Assembly (NCBI GenBank): GCA_018894105.1
Contig: CM032133.1
Coordinates: 20,040,501 to 20,104,500, forward strand
DNA from: Jacaranda mimosifolia
Taxonomy: Eukaryota > Streptophyta > Magnoliopsida > Lamiales > Bignoniaceae
Length of the DNA: 64,000 bases
Reading direction: 5' to 3'
Part shown: in pieces, positions 1 to 11,526 of the stretch
Layout of the letters: every line of letters starts with the position of its first letter
How positions within the stretch are numbered: the stretch's first letter is position 1
The notes under the pieces: generated by a model
Databases searched by the model: none
What the model was told of the DNA's origin: nothing
What the model saw: the letters and a program-made list of their open reading frames with translations, nothing else
Position numbers and translations under genes: made by a program

Positions 1-432
1 TTTAATCGAATAATTAAGGGCCACGCCTCTTAAGTGATGTGCGTTGTTCCCTTCAAGAGGCGTGGCCGCACGCCTCTTTGGGAAATTTTTTCCTTTTTTT
101 TGTTTTTTTTCTTTTTGGTATTGTTATATATTTTTTAATTTTATGTTTGAATTTTTTTTCTTTTGGGAATAATATTAGGTTTGACATAGCATCATTTGTT
201 TTATATTTATTTTATGTAATTTAATATAGAATATTTTATCTTATATATATTTAAAATTTAATTAATTGATTTTTTAAAATATTAAAAATGAGTCATAAAA
301 ATATAGTATAAATTTTAAATTTTTTTATAAATGTACTATTTTATAAAATGCAAGTGATTGAAATATGTTTTTATAAATTTACTATACTCTATATTTACTT
401 TAGTTGATATAATATTTAATTCATGAAGGGAT
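1..432 (+). repeat. Left inverted arm of the MULE-like element
   Basis: Inverted copy of 3372-3720, diverged by substitutions and small gaps. Within it, CCACGCCTCTT (21-31) and AAGAGGCGTGG (55-65) form a perfect 11-bp inverted repeat around a 23-base loop. A related GCACGCCTCTT follows at 69-79. The T-rich 61-residue frame at 39-224 lies within the arm and has no coding character. Confidence 0.6.
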
Positions 433-473
433 GCTTATAATGTTTGAACCTTAACCAAATAAGCATGTAAAAC

Positions 474-2151
474 TAGGGGTGTTCAAAAAAACCCGAAACC
501 GACCGAACCGACCGAAAACCGAAAAAACCGAACCAAACCGAACCGAATAGGCTTCGGTTCGGTTTCGGTTTTTCATTTCAAAAAATTTCGGTTTTCGATT
601 TTTTCGGTTTTTTTTATTCGATTAACCGGAACCGAACCGAAAAACCGAAAAAATCAATTCGGTTCGGTTTTCGGTTTTTTTTTTATTCGGTTTTTTATTT
701 CACATTTTTTATTAAAATTTTAAGTTTAAGATAAATAAATCTAAAATTTTAAATAATGTAAATGTTAATATATTTCAAAATTTTTGGGATAAATAATTTT
801 TTTTTGTGATAAGGTGAAATAATTGACAGAAAAAGAATTAAATAATATATCAAAAGAATTATTAAAAACCTTATGTTTTGTAAATAATATAGATATTAAT
901 ATATGACATATAGAAATATGAATAGTTATGATACAAAGAGAAAAAAAAATGATATTTTTTTCTAAACTCAAATGGTACAATCACATAATTTTTTTATTAT
1001 ATGAACTAATATATGTTATATATAAAAAAAATAAATGATTATGATTTAAACAGCAAAAAATGTTAAATTAAAAGAAAATTAATTAATTAATTAATTAAAC
1101 TTATATATATATTATAGGGTATGTTGATGAGCAAAATTAAAGTTTCAATTTAAATTGCAAACTAAGGGATAAGAGATTGAATATTATTCAGCTATTCCTA
1201 TGGTACTACTAATAGTATATTGCATCTGTTAATCAATAAAGATTTTACCTATATTATTATAAAAACAAAGGCCATTTTGTATATAAAATAAAAGTTATTT
1301 TTATTCATTTACATAATTTGTCCTTTTAATTATTTTAACAACATAAATTTACAATATAGTTTGAAGTATAAATTGGATAATTCAACATAAATTTTTTTTT
1401 ATCAATATTTCATAATTATCTTTTAGAAATGATGATTTAATAAGATTATAATTGTATTTTTCACAAAATTTACAAGTTTGCAATCTATATTATGATGTCA
1501 TTAAATCAATTAACTATTTAACTATAGTAGATTTAGTTTAAAATTTAATTCGCTATTCGATCTTAGTAGTTAAGGTTTGAATATATAAAAATCGCATACA
1601 TTTGCCTTGGTGATTATAAGTTAGCAATTTTAGCATACTCAATGAACTAAAATTTTTATAATATAAAATAATTAAAATATTTATTTATCTTCTTAAATTT
1701 ATAATATTTTAAATATATTTATTTAGAATAGATACATTATAATTTAATCACAACAAATATTTTCAATACACAAAAAACAGTAATCTAAATCAATATACTT
1801 TTATCAAATTTTTTTTTTAGTATTAAAAGAATAAGTTACCCAATTCAAAATTTTAATTAACTAACTTACTTTTATCAAACAAACTTTTATAACACTTTCT
1901 TGGTAAAAAAATAATATAATTTTTTTTAAATTCGGTTTTGGTTAAAACTGAAACCAAAAAAACTGAAAAAACCAAAAAATAAAAAAAAAAACCGAAAAAC
2001 CGAAAAAATCGAAAAAAAACCGAAAAAACCGAAAAAAATAAAAATAAAAAATAGCGGTTAGGTTTCGGTTTTGGTTTTTAAAAAACCGATTTTTTCGGTT
2101 AACCGACCGAACCGTTCGGTTCGGTTGGTTTTAACCGAATGAACACCCCTA
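474..2151. mobile_element. Non-autonomous hAT element, 1678 bp, TSD TGTAAAAC
   Basis: The ends are TAGGGGTGTTCA (474-485) and its exact reverse complement TGAACACCCCTA (2140-2151). The flanks are the identical 8-mers TGTAAAAC at 466-473 and 2152-2159. An 8-bp TSD with a (T/C)AGGGGTG-type end is diagnostic of the hAT superfamily. The subterminal 180-200 bp on each side are dense arrays of short CCGAA/TTCGG words in both orientations (481-690 and 1930-2140), as expected for transposase-binding subterminal repeats. The interior is AT-rich with no transposase frame; the 71-residue minus-strand frame at 765-980 is low-complexity. The element interrupts the MULE-like element just inside its left arm. 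Confidence 0.9.
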
Positions 2152-2159
2152 TGTAAAAC

Positions 2160-2697
2160 CACAATATATGATTATATATTAATACATTAATCAAGCATTA
2201 TCATACTTTTTAATCATAAGTGATGCTTGTAATTTCAAGGTATGTTATTATTTTGGCATATGAAATTGTCACATAATATTTTTACCTACTCAGTCCTATT
2301 TATCTATTCCACTTATAAAACCCATCATTCACATAACTTTATCATATATATATATACATATATATATTTTTCTTTTAGAATTAAACTCAAATGGGAGATG
2401 ATTCATTTTTTTTAGCGTGGATATATATGGTTATTAAGAGAAAAAAATGGTCATTGTCAATGCCAATATATCTTAAATGAAAATGATTAATATCATGTAT
2501 CGTTTTTATTGATTCTTAATTTTAAAGTCCAAATTTGCATTTCAACTACTCCCTAAGACAAAGCTAGAATATTGGGGTTTAAGGTTTAGGTATATTTAAT
2601 TTTTATGCGTTTAATATGTAACATTCACTATTTAATTAAAAACAATGTATGGGTTTTATTCTTTAAGTATGTAAGTGAAATGTAACATAGATTACAA
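2160..2697. other. AT-rich MULE interior, no gene seen
   Basis: Continuation of the MULE-like element after the hAT insertion. It contains a (TA)-rich tract near 2345-2370 and no reading frame or motif I can support. The segment at 2185-2205 resembles the inner end of the right arm (near 3355). Confidence 0.5.
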
Positions 2698-2699
2698 CT

Positions 2700-3258
2700 A
2701 TATAAAATTTTTGAGATTTTTGACCAAATTTATTATTCTTGAAGTTCGATACAAAGGAAAAACATAAAACATAATTACACAGTTGGAAGAATCAATGATG
2801 TCGGGCTTGGGTTTGACGGTGGGCTTGTTGTCTCGCATGTGCTTGGGCTTGGGCGTCAGCTTCAAAAAAATTTGATGGAAAGTAGAAGGACCAACGTTAG
2901 GATATTGATGAGATGTAGAACCACCACCATAAATATCACGGATTCCAACTTTTGTAAAGTCATCTATTTCGGTGGGCAAGTCAGGAATCCCTGCTTATGT
3001 GTGTGGAATTGTATGCCCATATTTGCCACTAAATTAAGTGGCATATTGGTTTCCTCCCAAGGGAATTTGTTGAGATGTAGAACTGCCCAAATGATATTGC
3101 ATCAAAAGTGACATATAGGATTCGTGCTCCCCTTGCAATAATATGTCTTGCATATTATTAGGGTGTACTAGTTCAACTTCAATGAACAACTCTACACTAT
3201 TTATGTCAGCTCTCGGATCCAACAAGTTTGACAAATTAATATAATTTTCCACTTGCAT
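2700..3258 (-). pseudogene. Decayed reading frame of unknown origin inside the MULE-like element
   Basis: Read on the minus strand, a single frame runs from an ATG at 3258 through about 180 codons. Two in-frame TAA codons interrupt it: one after GGNQYAT near 3036, and one a few residues later after GHTIPHT. It then continues through PTEIDDFTKVGIRDIYGGGS to its stop near 2698. The frame being kept across both nonsense codons suggests former coding sequence. A short motif, STSQQ / STSHQ, occurs twice, once on each side of the stops. I do not recognise the family. It could be a remnant of the MULE's own second gene, a captured host fragment, or a C-terminal transposase piece. Confidence 0.35.
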
Positions 3259-3371
3259 AATTGTTGATATGGGAGTCTCCTAATCCAAATGAAATATATG
3301 CAAGTAGTCATTTAGAAATGAAATATTATTTATAAATGATAATTCTTGATTAATGTTCTAACATTACACAC

Positions 3372-3720
3372 CCCTTCACGAATTAATATATTACATCAAC
3401 TAAAATAAATACAAAGCATAGTAAACTTATAGAAACATGCTTCAATCACTTGCATTTTATAAAATAGTATATTTATAAAAAAATTTAAAATTTATACTAT
3501 ATTTTTAAGTATCATTTTTAATATTTTAAAAAAATTAATTAATTAAAATTTAAATATAAAATAAAATATTCTATATTAAATTACATAAAATAATATTAGG
3601 GCTGATGTCAGCCCTAATATTATTCCCAAAAGCAAAAAAATTAAAAAATTAAAAAAAGGAATTAAAAAAAATAAAAAAAAGATATTCTTCCAGCCACGCC
3701 TCTTAATTATTTGATTAAAA
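3372..3720 (-). repeat. Right inverted arm of the MULE-like element
   Basis: Reverse complement of the arm at 1-432. Shared blocks include AAAATGCAAGTGATTG (as CAATCACTTGCATTTT near 3450-3465) and the AATAATATTAGG block near 3590. Beside it, TTAGGGCTGATGTCAGCCCTAA near 3597 forms an almost perfect palindrome, which could extrude as a hairpin. Confidence 0.6.
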
Positions 3721-3779
3721 AAAAAAGGAAAAGATAGCTAAAGGCGTGTAGCCACACCTTATCATGCTTTTATAAACTC

Positions 3780-4887
3780 TCCATAATCACGATAATTTTA
3801 TAAAAATTATTTATTTTTCACAATATTTTTATAAATTAGCCCACTAGTGACTAGCCTACTTATCCATGTGAACTAACCTAATCCGATGCATCAATTATCT
3901 ACTCATCATGTTACCATTTCCTATTACACACATCAATTGCAAAGAATTTGGGAAGCTATAAATATAATATGCCATGGCAAGGAGAAAGAGAGAATCTCAT
4001 AAGAAAAAATGGTTGGTGGGGGTGGGGGGTGGGGCGCTTCTTATTTGCTAATTATTATGTGGATATTTAGTGTAGCTTTATTAATTTTATTTAAAATATC
4101 TTATAAATATAAATTCTATATTAACCCTCATGAATACATATAGAAATATATAAGAAGTCGCAATATAGAAATACATATATATGCTTTTGGGGATATTTTG
4201 CATATTTTTTGAGGTCCACTTGACAATATGGGATAAGAAAATCCAAAATAAATTATTTTTAACTCTTACAAAAAGAAAATCAATTTTCACAAAAAACGTT
4301 TGCCATGATATTTAATAAATCGAAAACACTTTTTTTTTTGCTTTTTTGAAAAATAGCTCATGGAATTATCGTCTTATTTTAAAAATTTATAGAATTATTG
4401 CTTAAAATGTATATAAAACATTACAAAGACTTATAAAACAGTCACAAATATCTTATAAAATATTTTAAAAAGCATATAACTTAGTCAAGCATCCCTCTTA
4501 TTGTAAGAAGTTTCAATGACAATTCTTGCAGAATTTCATGGATTGATATATCATATGCAAAAGCTAAGATACATTGAACTCTGTTCTTCATATTTTGATT
4601 CAATCAATATAATATATCTGTTATTTTTTGGATGGGCTCATCGGAGTGGCTACTCTGTACTGCGTACAGCTTAAAGAGCACCGGAAAAAGGGTAAAAGGG
4701 ATAGTAATGATTGGCACTTATTCCTAATTTTTTTCAGTTTTTTAAAGTGATTAATGAATTCCTCAATGTATGATATATATACATATATACATACATAAAT
4801 TTGGAATTAGCTTATGTAATATTTAGTTACAAATTCTATGTTTTATTTATGTTTGTTTTACAGCTTTAATTAATGTTTGTTTATGTT
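3780..4887. other. AT-rich spacer without a recognisable gene
   Basis: No supported coding frame. A G-rich patch at 4011-4036 (runs of three to six G) could fold as a G-quadruplex. The 67-residue minus-strand frame at 4087-4290 is rich in Phe, Ile and Tyr, as random AT-rich DNA would be, and I do not call it. Confidence 0.5.
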
Positions 4888-4890
4888 TTA

Positions 4891-5316
4891 CAGGCCATTT
4901 GTTTTCATTTTTAAGCCCCATTTTATTTTATTTGGAAATAAGAATTGAAAAAAAAATACTCTCTCATTTTTTTTTTTCAAAAAAAGTACACATTTTCTTC
5001 TCAAAACTCTTTCTAAACCTACACTATCATCCTATTATCACATCAATCAAATTCAAATTTGATTTGACATAAAGTATCCACTATCATTTTTAAATTAATA
5101 AAATATCCATATATTTAAAAAAAATAGATCTTTTTAAAAATAAAAAAATGTAAATTAACATATTTTTCAATCCTGTAACATATTCTAATCATTACTTTCC
5201 AGCATTTTATTCAAATACATCATATTAAATTCTATTTCCATTTCACTACTAACTTTTTAACTTTTGAAAATGTATAGAAACCAAAAATGCTTTTGGAAAT
5301 AAAACCAAATATGCTG
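4891..5316. mobile_element. PIF/Harbinger (Tourist-like) element, 426 bp, TSD TTA
   Basis: The left end CAGGCCATTTGTTTTCATTT pairs imperfectly with the reverse complement of the right end (CAGCATATTTGGTTTTATTT). TTA flanks both sides (4888-4890 and 5317-5319). A 3-bp TTA/TAA TSD with GGCC..TTTGG-type ends is the Tourist/PIF-Harbinger pattern. The interior is homologous to the copy at 17829-18215. No transposase is encoded. Confidence 0.65.
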
Positions 5317-5348
5317 TTAGGAAATAGTTAGAAACTTGTTTTGGAGAA

Positions 5349-5640
5349 TTTTAGTATGTTTGTTTGTATTTGGGGGAAGACAATTTTTATTGTAGCAGTT
5401 AAATCAATACTTTCTTATTAATTTTTTGGGAAGTGAAAATGGAATTGAGTAACATTTTTTTATTGCTAGAATAATAATGTGATGTATATATGATGAGAGA
5501 GCCCTAATGTTATAAAATTTGTCAAAATTAAGGACTTGGGGGAATGAAAAATGGGAGGGCTTTTGAGGATTAACCCATTTAATGGGGGGCTTCGGGGGAT
5601 TCCTAACCCCCATTTTGAAGGCAAAATTGGGGTATGTTTG
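5349..5640. repeat. Dispersed repeat shared with 31134-31370
   Basis: This segment and 31134-31370 share a collinear series of blocks: TATGTTTGTTT, then GTAAAATCAATAC-type sequence, TTTTTTTATTG.TAGAATAATA, TATATATGATG, and a closing G-rich/TATGTTTGGTTG segment. No clean inverted ends or TSD were found. This copy carries an extra stretch of about 90 bases rich in GGGGG and CCCCC (5555-5640). Confidence 0.5.
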
Positions 5641-5671
5641 GTTGCATTTTGGCAGAGCAAAGATAGCCTAA

Positions 5672-6015
5672 GATCCTATTTGATTTTGTTTTTTGGAGGC
5701 ATTTTTATTTACTGGCAAAATAAAAAAGTGAAAAGTTAGTTCTAAGTGTGAGTTAGAAAATGAAATGTTGTTTGTATGTTTTGTTTAAAATAAAATAATT
5801 GTGTAGGGTTGCAAATAAGATTATTTGGATGTTGTATTCTTGTATTAAAAGTCATGCAAATATGAGTAGAAAAAATAAGGTGTGAAAATGGTTATAAAAA
5901 TGTATTGAGAATGAAAATATCTGTAAAAATAGGAAAGCAATTGATAACTTTCTATTTTTATTTTCAGGAGAAAGCGAAAATGATGAGTGAAAACAAAACC
6001 AAACCAAACGGGCCC
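5672..6015. mobile_element. PIF/Harbinger (Tourist-like) element, 344 bp, TSD TAA
   Basis: The left end GATCCTATTTGATTTTGTTT matches the reverse complement of the right end (GGGCCCGTTTGGTTTGGTTT). TAA is present at 5669-5671 and 6016-6018. The interior matches the reverse complement of the neighbouring element at 6019-6491, e.g. GTGAAAAGTTAGTT, TTTGGATGTTG, TATTGAGAATGAAAATAT-type blocks. It is therefore a second family member in the opposite orientation, sharing the central TAA. Non-coding. Confidence 0.7.
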
Positions 6016-6018
6016 TAA

Positions 6019-6491
6019 GTGTCCGTTTGTTTTCATTTTCAAACTCCATTTTCCTTTTTAGCAAACTATCAACTTCTACACTATTTTCTCATATATTTTC
6101 ATTCTCAAAACATTCTTTTTTACATTCTCTCTCCATTTTCATATCTATTCCCCCCTATTATTACCTATATTTATTTTTTTATCTTTTCAATACTTTTCAA
6201 ACAAAAGTCACTACAAAGATATTATAAATTCAAATTCAAATTATAATATTAATTTTTTTCAAACAACTACACATCACATCATCAATTTAAATTCAAAAAC
6301 TACACAACTTTTAATAAAAAAACACTCAACATCCAAATACATCTCATTCTTACAACTATATGAACCTACAATTTCAAACAATACATCCAAATACAACTCC
6401 ATTTTCAAAAACATCTTTTCTAACTAACTTTTCACTATATATTTTTACTAAAAAATAAAAATGGCTCCAGAAAATGAAACCAAACAGGTCC
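6019..6491. mobile_element. PIF/Harbinger (Tourist-like) element, 473 bp, TSD TAA
   Basis: The left end GTGTCCGTTTGTTTTCATTT pairs with the reverse complement of the right end (GGACCTGTTTGGTTTCATTT). TAA flanks at 6016-6018 and 6492-6494. It lies back to back with its relative at 5672-6015. Both frames of 66-75 residues here are byproducts of T-rich DNA. Confidence 0.7.
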
Positions 6492-6868
6492 TAAGTCTCT
6501 TGCATTTTACATATTTATATTTGATTACGTTGGCCACATCTCTAATCTAAATTCGTATGTGTGGAACATTGAGTTATGATATCAAATGAATGACTAACTA
6601 AAAAAGTTTCAAAGAATAATATGAGAAAGTGATCAGAGTTAGATAGTATATCGTTACAGAATTTGTATATATATGGTTAGTAGAATTATGCCACACCTGT
6701 GAAATGCTTTACCATTAATGTTAGAGTTGTTAGAGTAGCCACCGTTTAGGATAGAACCTCAGTCAATTCGGATCATGCCAAATCTCTATAAAAATGTGCA
6801 AATCTTGACTTGTTTGATGATATGCTTATTTAGTTTGTAGAAATATTAGTTTCGTTCTCGTAGATTAA

Positions 6869-7259
6869 GAGGGTGTTTTGCTAAACTTATTTTAAATATC
6901 TTATAAACTCCTACATTTTGTAAAATATTTTCGGAGTTTATAAGATGTTAGATCTTAATTTTAAAATAAACTATTGAAGTATTTGGATAAAATAAAATAT
7001 TGGAGCTTATAAGATGTTAATAATGGTAATTTTGTAATTAAAATGGTTAAAAATGAAAGAGCTTGATAAGAATTTAAAAATAAGTTAGGGTCTCCTTACT
7101 TTTTAAAAAAAAGTTTATAAGCTTCTAATATCTTATTTTAGGATTTTATAAGCTCTTTTTTTAAAAATATTACCAAACACTTTTTATCCACTTACAAACT
7201 CTTAAACATCGATTTTATAAGATATTTTGAGAAGCTTATAAGCTCACCAAAACACCCTC
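6869..7259. mobile_element. Small inverted-repeat element, 391 bp, TSD TAA
   Basis: It begins GAGGGTGTTTTG and ends CAAAACACCCTC, a perfect 12-bp inverted pair. The similarity extends inward through runs containing ATCTTATAA. TAA flanks both sides (6866-6868 and 7260-7262), which fits a PIF/Harbinger-type MITE. The interior also has inverted pairs of the TTTATAAGAT/ATCTTATAAA kind, so a single strand could fold extensively. Confidence 0.75.
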
Positions 7260-7389
7260 TAAATTTACGGTTAGGAGCCATCAATATTGCTTTAGATAAA
7301 GCTTTGTTAACAATAAAAATGGATTCTTATTTTGAAATATTTAAAAGTTTTAGGAAGAATAAATTTGAAAGAAATTGCTCAAGTTTAAC

Positions 7390-7701
7390 TAGGGGTACAA
7401 TGGAGCATAATCGAGTCGACAAAAATTCGAGCTCAACTCGGCTCAACTTGATAAGGGTTGAATTGATAAATAAATTTTAAATAATCGCAGGCTCGACTTT
7501 GAGTTTGAATTTAAGTTCGAACTTGAAATTAAAAAATAGTAATATAATATATATTTATTAATAAAATAAAAAAATAATATTCAATTATATATTGGCTCGT
7601 GAGCCTTGAGCCTAAATACAAATAACTCGAAATCGTTTCGAATTAGAACTCGAGCTCGACTTATGAGACTTGCAAACCAACCCCACTCATTTGCACCCCT
7701 A
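7390..7701. mobile_element. Small non-autonomous hAT element, 312 bp
   Basis: Ends TAGGGGTACAA and TTGCACCCCTA are inverted with one mismatch. The 8-base flanks AGTTTAAC (7382-7389) and AATTTAAC (7702-7709) differ at one position. Subterminal sequence repeats CGAGCTCGA-type words in both orientations. It is related in end sequence and in CGAGCTC composition to the element at 31809-32237. Confidence 0.8.
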
Positions 7702-7709
7702 AATTTAAC

Positions 7710-10245
7710 TGTATAGAAAAAATTAGATTTTATTAAAATTTCCAAAAAGCTTTTGAATGAAGGTGAGTTAGCACACTTCCCACTCACAGTTGCAGCAAAA
7801 TATAATTAGAAAATATGAAAACGTACGATTGAGTCAAGAAAGGGAAACTCCTACATCTTTGCATATGGATGATGATCTTATACTCTAAAGTCTATAACTA
7901 AGATCTTCACCCCATCCAAGGTCCAGTGTTACTATAACAGCGAATTAGGTCCATACTCGATTATTCTCTTACTGTATTTATTTATTTATTTTATTTTATT
8001 TTTTGTGGTCGGTGGGGTGTCCACCAAGGAAAAAGGAAAAAGAAGAATGAAAAACTTGAACAAATCTTGACTTCTTTTCTTTCAATCTCATATGTACTTT
8101 GTACAAAAGTCATTTTTATAAAATAATTTAAAATGCGCATCGATAAATATTGTTTTTTTTTTCATTCATTATATAATAGATATGTTATGTAAATTTTTCA
8201 TTTTGAACTGTTAAAATATGGATTATATCTTCTTTCGAAATGTAATTCAACATTATTATAATATATATATATATATGTATATGTATATATGCATATATAA
8301 GACATTTAGAATTATGACAATGCCAATAATCTTGTGCATTATTTAATTAGTCAGATATTATTTGTGTACAAAATAAGGAATCAAGCAAGCAATTCATTTT
8401 AAAACTAAACTATTGTAGTATTTTAATTTTAAAAGGGAAATTCTTGTGTACAAAAATGAATTCCTTCTATTTCTATTATTCCAAATTAATTAAATTAATA
8501 ATTAAAACGAATCAGTTAATTGATAGATCTAACTTTTTTAGACTAAGGTTAATGAACATCTTTCTATTATGAATATTATATGTAACACATATATATACTG
8601 TTAGGATTTTCTCCAAAAATATTTTAATTTTGACCAATATTCTATATGCTATCTTTTCTATAATAGCTTGACAACAAATTTGAAATGTTTCAAGGAAACT
8701 AACCGTTGCATCAATCAAGGAACTTTTCATTCCACCCTACTGGAAGATGCAACTATCCTTGTATAAAAGAAAATGTGCAAAATATGAGGTCATTTTTCTG
8801 TCATCGTATATTAGGAAGTAACAAAGGTTGTTTATTGAAACAAAAGTCTAGCAACATAGTAATGGACCTCACAATATACCTGTATAAGCAATATTACTAG
8901 CGAAAAGTTGAGTGAGTGCTCTAGAACATCTGGTGTGACTTAGTTAGAGTGTTTGTTTCTTTTGCTCTGCCTCTAAAGATTGATCCAGTGCTTGGCTCTA
9001 GTTGTTTGGTACTTTGTAATTTATAATTGTTGTTACTAATCAAAGTGTAGGTTCAAAATCATAAGACTTTTGGCTTAGGTAGTACAGTAGACTTGCTAAA
9101 TTACCATAAATACATTTGTCTCTTTCATTTACTACTTTGTCTATTTTTATTATTTCTGAAATTTCAATTTTCTCTGGAAGTTCCAGTTCAATATATATTA
9201 TATCATATCTGACTCATCTAAGTTCTTTATTCCTCTAGAACCCTATGAACTTTCATATACAATATGTACTAACAAAATATGAATACACACACACAAGAAA
9301 TCATAATAATATATTGTATAGTTCCTTTTTGCTTACTCATTGTTCATCTAGATTTCTGATTAAGAGTTTACTTATTGAAATGCATGTTTAGGAGATTCAC
9401 AAACTTCCATATATATATATATATATATATTACGGTAATTAAGTGTAAAAAGTTTATTAAAGTTTCAAAATAATTTTTCTATTATTTAATTATCAAAGAT
9501 TATCACGAAAAGAGTATATATATCTCCACATTCAATTATCAATAAAAAGATATTATTTTAAATAAATTATATTAAGTTTGATGATCAATCAATTTTTCAG
9601 ATTTCTTTGTTTCATAGCTATGAGATATATATTTTCTGATTTGGTATTCCTTTGTTTCTTATTGCTTCGCTGAGATCAAGCAGTCTAATTTTTTTTCCCA
9701 TTATATATTTCAGATGCAATTTAAAAAAAAATGAAGTACATAAATATAAGATGATGCATATTATAATCCAAAGTGGAAACAGAACAACGAGAAAGTAAAG
9801 TACGAATTTTGATATGTTAACAATAAATATAAGATGAAGTGTGCGTGTGTGTGTGTGCTTTTGAAAATTAACCTTTAAAGTCTTCCTACATATGATATGG
9901 CTAAAATAATTGTATGAGACAAAAGATATTCGTAGATTATTCCCTAGGTTAAAAGGCTAACAAGTAAAAGTTTGAAATTTTAGCTTTACATAAATTAACA
10001 TGAAATATCAAAGAGCAAGGCAAAAATAAGATAAAATAAAATAATTAAAGATAACCAAAGTAGCAATAAAAAAAATTGGCACGTTAACAAAATGAAAATG
10101 TCAATTGAAAAAGTAAAAACAACATAATGAAATTATTAAAAAAAAATCAAAATGCATGACATTAAAATTTATAGTGACGACTGAAAGGACAAAAAAAAAC
10201 TTATATTTATTTTTAGACTGATGGATAACATTTCCATGGATTACC

Positions 10246-10246
<1 letters not shown>
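7710..10246. other. AT-rich spacer, no gene recognised
   Basis: Contains (TA)n tracts near 8258-8272 and 9412-9431 and a (GT)n tract near 9843-9858. The frames of 64-72 residues at 8512-8730 and 8706-8900 overlap on opposite strands and show no motif. I see no transposon ends or RNA gene in this interval. Confidence 0.4.

Positions 10247-10279
<33 letters not shown>
10247..10279. repeat. (AC)n microsatellite
   Basis: About 16 uninterrupted AC units, directly upstream of the retroelement at 10290. The 61-residue minus-strand frame over it (Cys-Val repeats) is a translation artefact. Confidence 0.95.
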
Positions 10280-10285
<6 letters not shown>

Positions 10286-10289
10286 TAAT

Positions 10290-10792
10290 TGTTAGGATTT
10301 GACTCAGTTATTGAGAGATCAAGTTTGACTAGAATTAGGACTCCTTCTTGTATTGAGTTTTCCAGTTCTAGGTAAAGTAGTCAAACAATTTTCTATTATA
10401 AATGGAGGTATTTATTTGATTACTTGAAGGAGAGGACACTCGTGGAACTCATGATGTGATACTCATTGGGTAGTTATTGTGAGTACGAGTGGGGCAATAC
10501 AAAGGGGTGGAGTGAGTATTTCTTTGGTAATTATGTTAGTGGTTGTACAAGGGTTTTTTTTGACTTGAGTTTGGGCATGTCAAATTCAAGGGTTGGCTTG
10601 TACTGGTCTATCATAATTGAAGAAAGAAAACTCCCGTGGAGGTAGGCAGAATTTTTCGAACCACGTAAATCTGTGTCTGTTTTATTTTTCTATCTGTTGG
10701 GTATTAATTTTGTCATGAAATTTATGAGTGTGATTTGTGAATTCCTGATAAATTAAATCTCATGCCTAAATTGCTTCCACTGTGCTCCAACA
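10290..10792 (+). repeat. 5' LTR of the non-autonomous retroelement
   Basis: 503 bp, TG...CA. A TATA-like TATAAAT at 10397-10403 is a plausible LTR core promoter. Nearly identical to 11527-12031. Confidence 0.9.
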
Positions 10793-10848
10793 AACTAGTA
10801 TCAGAGCTTTTGGTTGGGACTGCAAGTTGAGATTTAATTTTTCGGGTA

Positions 10849-11400
10849 TGGGCAATGTTATTAGCAAATTACTTCACGGTTCAAAATTTTGATGACAAAG
10901 GGAACTTCACTCTTTGGCAAGGAAGGATGGAGGATCTCCTAATTCAACAAGGCTTAGCAGTGGCGTTGAAGGAAGGTAGGAGAAGCCGATTGATATGAAG
11001 AATTTACAGCGGGAAGATTTGACTTTGTATTGCGGACAACATTATTATTAATGTTGTGGAGATCAATGGATTTTGGATTCTGAATACGTAATGCATGTTT
11101 GCTCCACGGAGAATTACTTTTGATTCACTTCAATCATGGAAGACAGGTGATTTGTCTTTGTGCGATGATTCTACTTAGAGAGTCATGGGTATTGGAGTGG
11201 GGAAAATCAAAATAGTTGTTGGAGCGGTTCATACTTTAGGTGGTGTGACCTATGTCCTAAAGATATGAAAGAATCCAATTTTCTTGAGCCAATTGGATTC
11301 CAAAGGTTGTGAATATTCGCTGAAGGTGGAGTCCTGAGCCAGTTGGATTCCTAAGGTTGTGAATTTTCACTGAAGATAGAGTCCTAAAAGTCACACATTA
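10849..11400 (+). pseudogene. Collapsed gag and protease-region remnant
   Basis: From 10877 the translation VQNFDDKGNFTLWQGRMEDL continues into QQGLAVALKEG. This is the N-terminal gag motif of plant Copia elements (FDG.N...W...M...L...GL...L). It stops near 11000. Further on, frames recall the protease/pre-integrase segment: WILNSE.VMHVCSTENYF-like around 11070, VMGIGVGKIKIVVGAV near 11190, and LDSKGCEYSLKV near 11300. They are separated by stops and frame changes. No product can be made. The relative order matches gag-protease, so about 3.5 kb of pol was lost. Confidence 0.65.
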
Positions 11401-11526
11401 AGTTAGTTGGAGCCAAGACCTTACTAATTCGGCATGTGCAGTGGTATCTTTGAAGGCCAATGGAATTTGGTTTGCAATAGAGTCATGAACAATTACTGAG
11501 ATGAGAAACCTCGTCAAGGTGGAGAT

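Larger units (their letters stand above)
1..3765. mobile_element. MULE-like element with long inverted arms (left end outside window)
   Basis: Bases 1-432 match the reverse complement of about 3372-3720: both contain the same run from the TTTAATC[A/G]AATAATTAAG block through the TTTTATAAAATGCAAGTGATTG block to TAGTTGAT. Inverted arms of 350 bp or more around a non-coding interior with one decayed reading frame are typical of Mutator-like elements. The outer part of the right arm (about 3720-3765, with a GGCGTG/CCACACC motif) has no left partner in view because the left end lies before base 1, so the TSD cannot be read. The right limit is approximate. A hAT element was later inserted at 474-2151. 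Confidence 0.6.

Noticed and set aside
5404..5739. Overlapping frames on both strands in the repeat
   Set aside because: They lie in the dispersed repeat and the adjoining MITE; the Pro-rich part reflects the GGGGG/CCCCC words.
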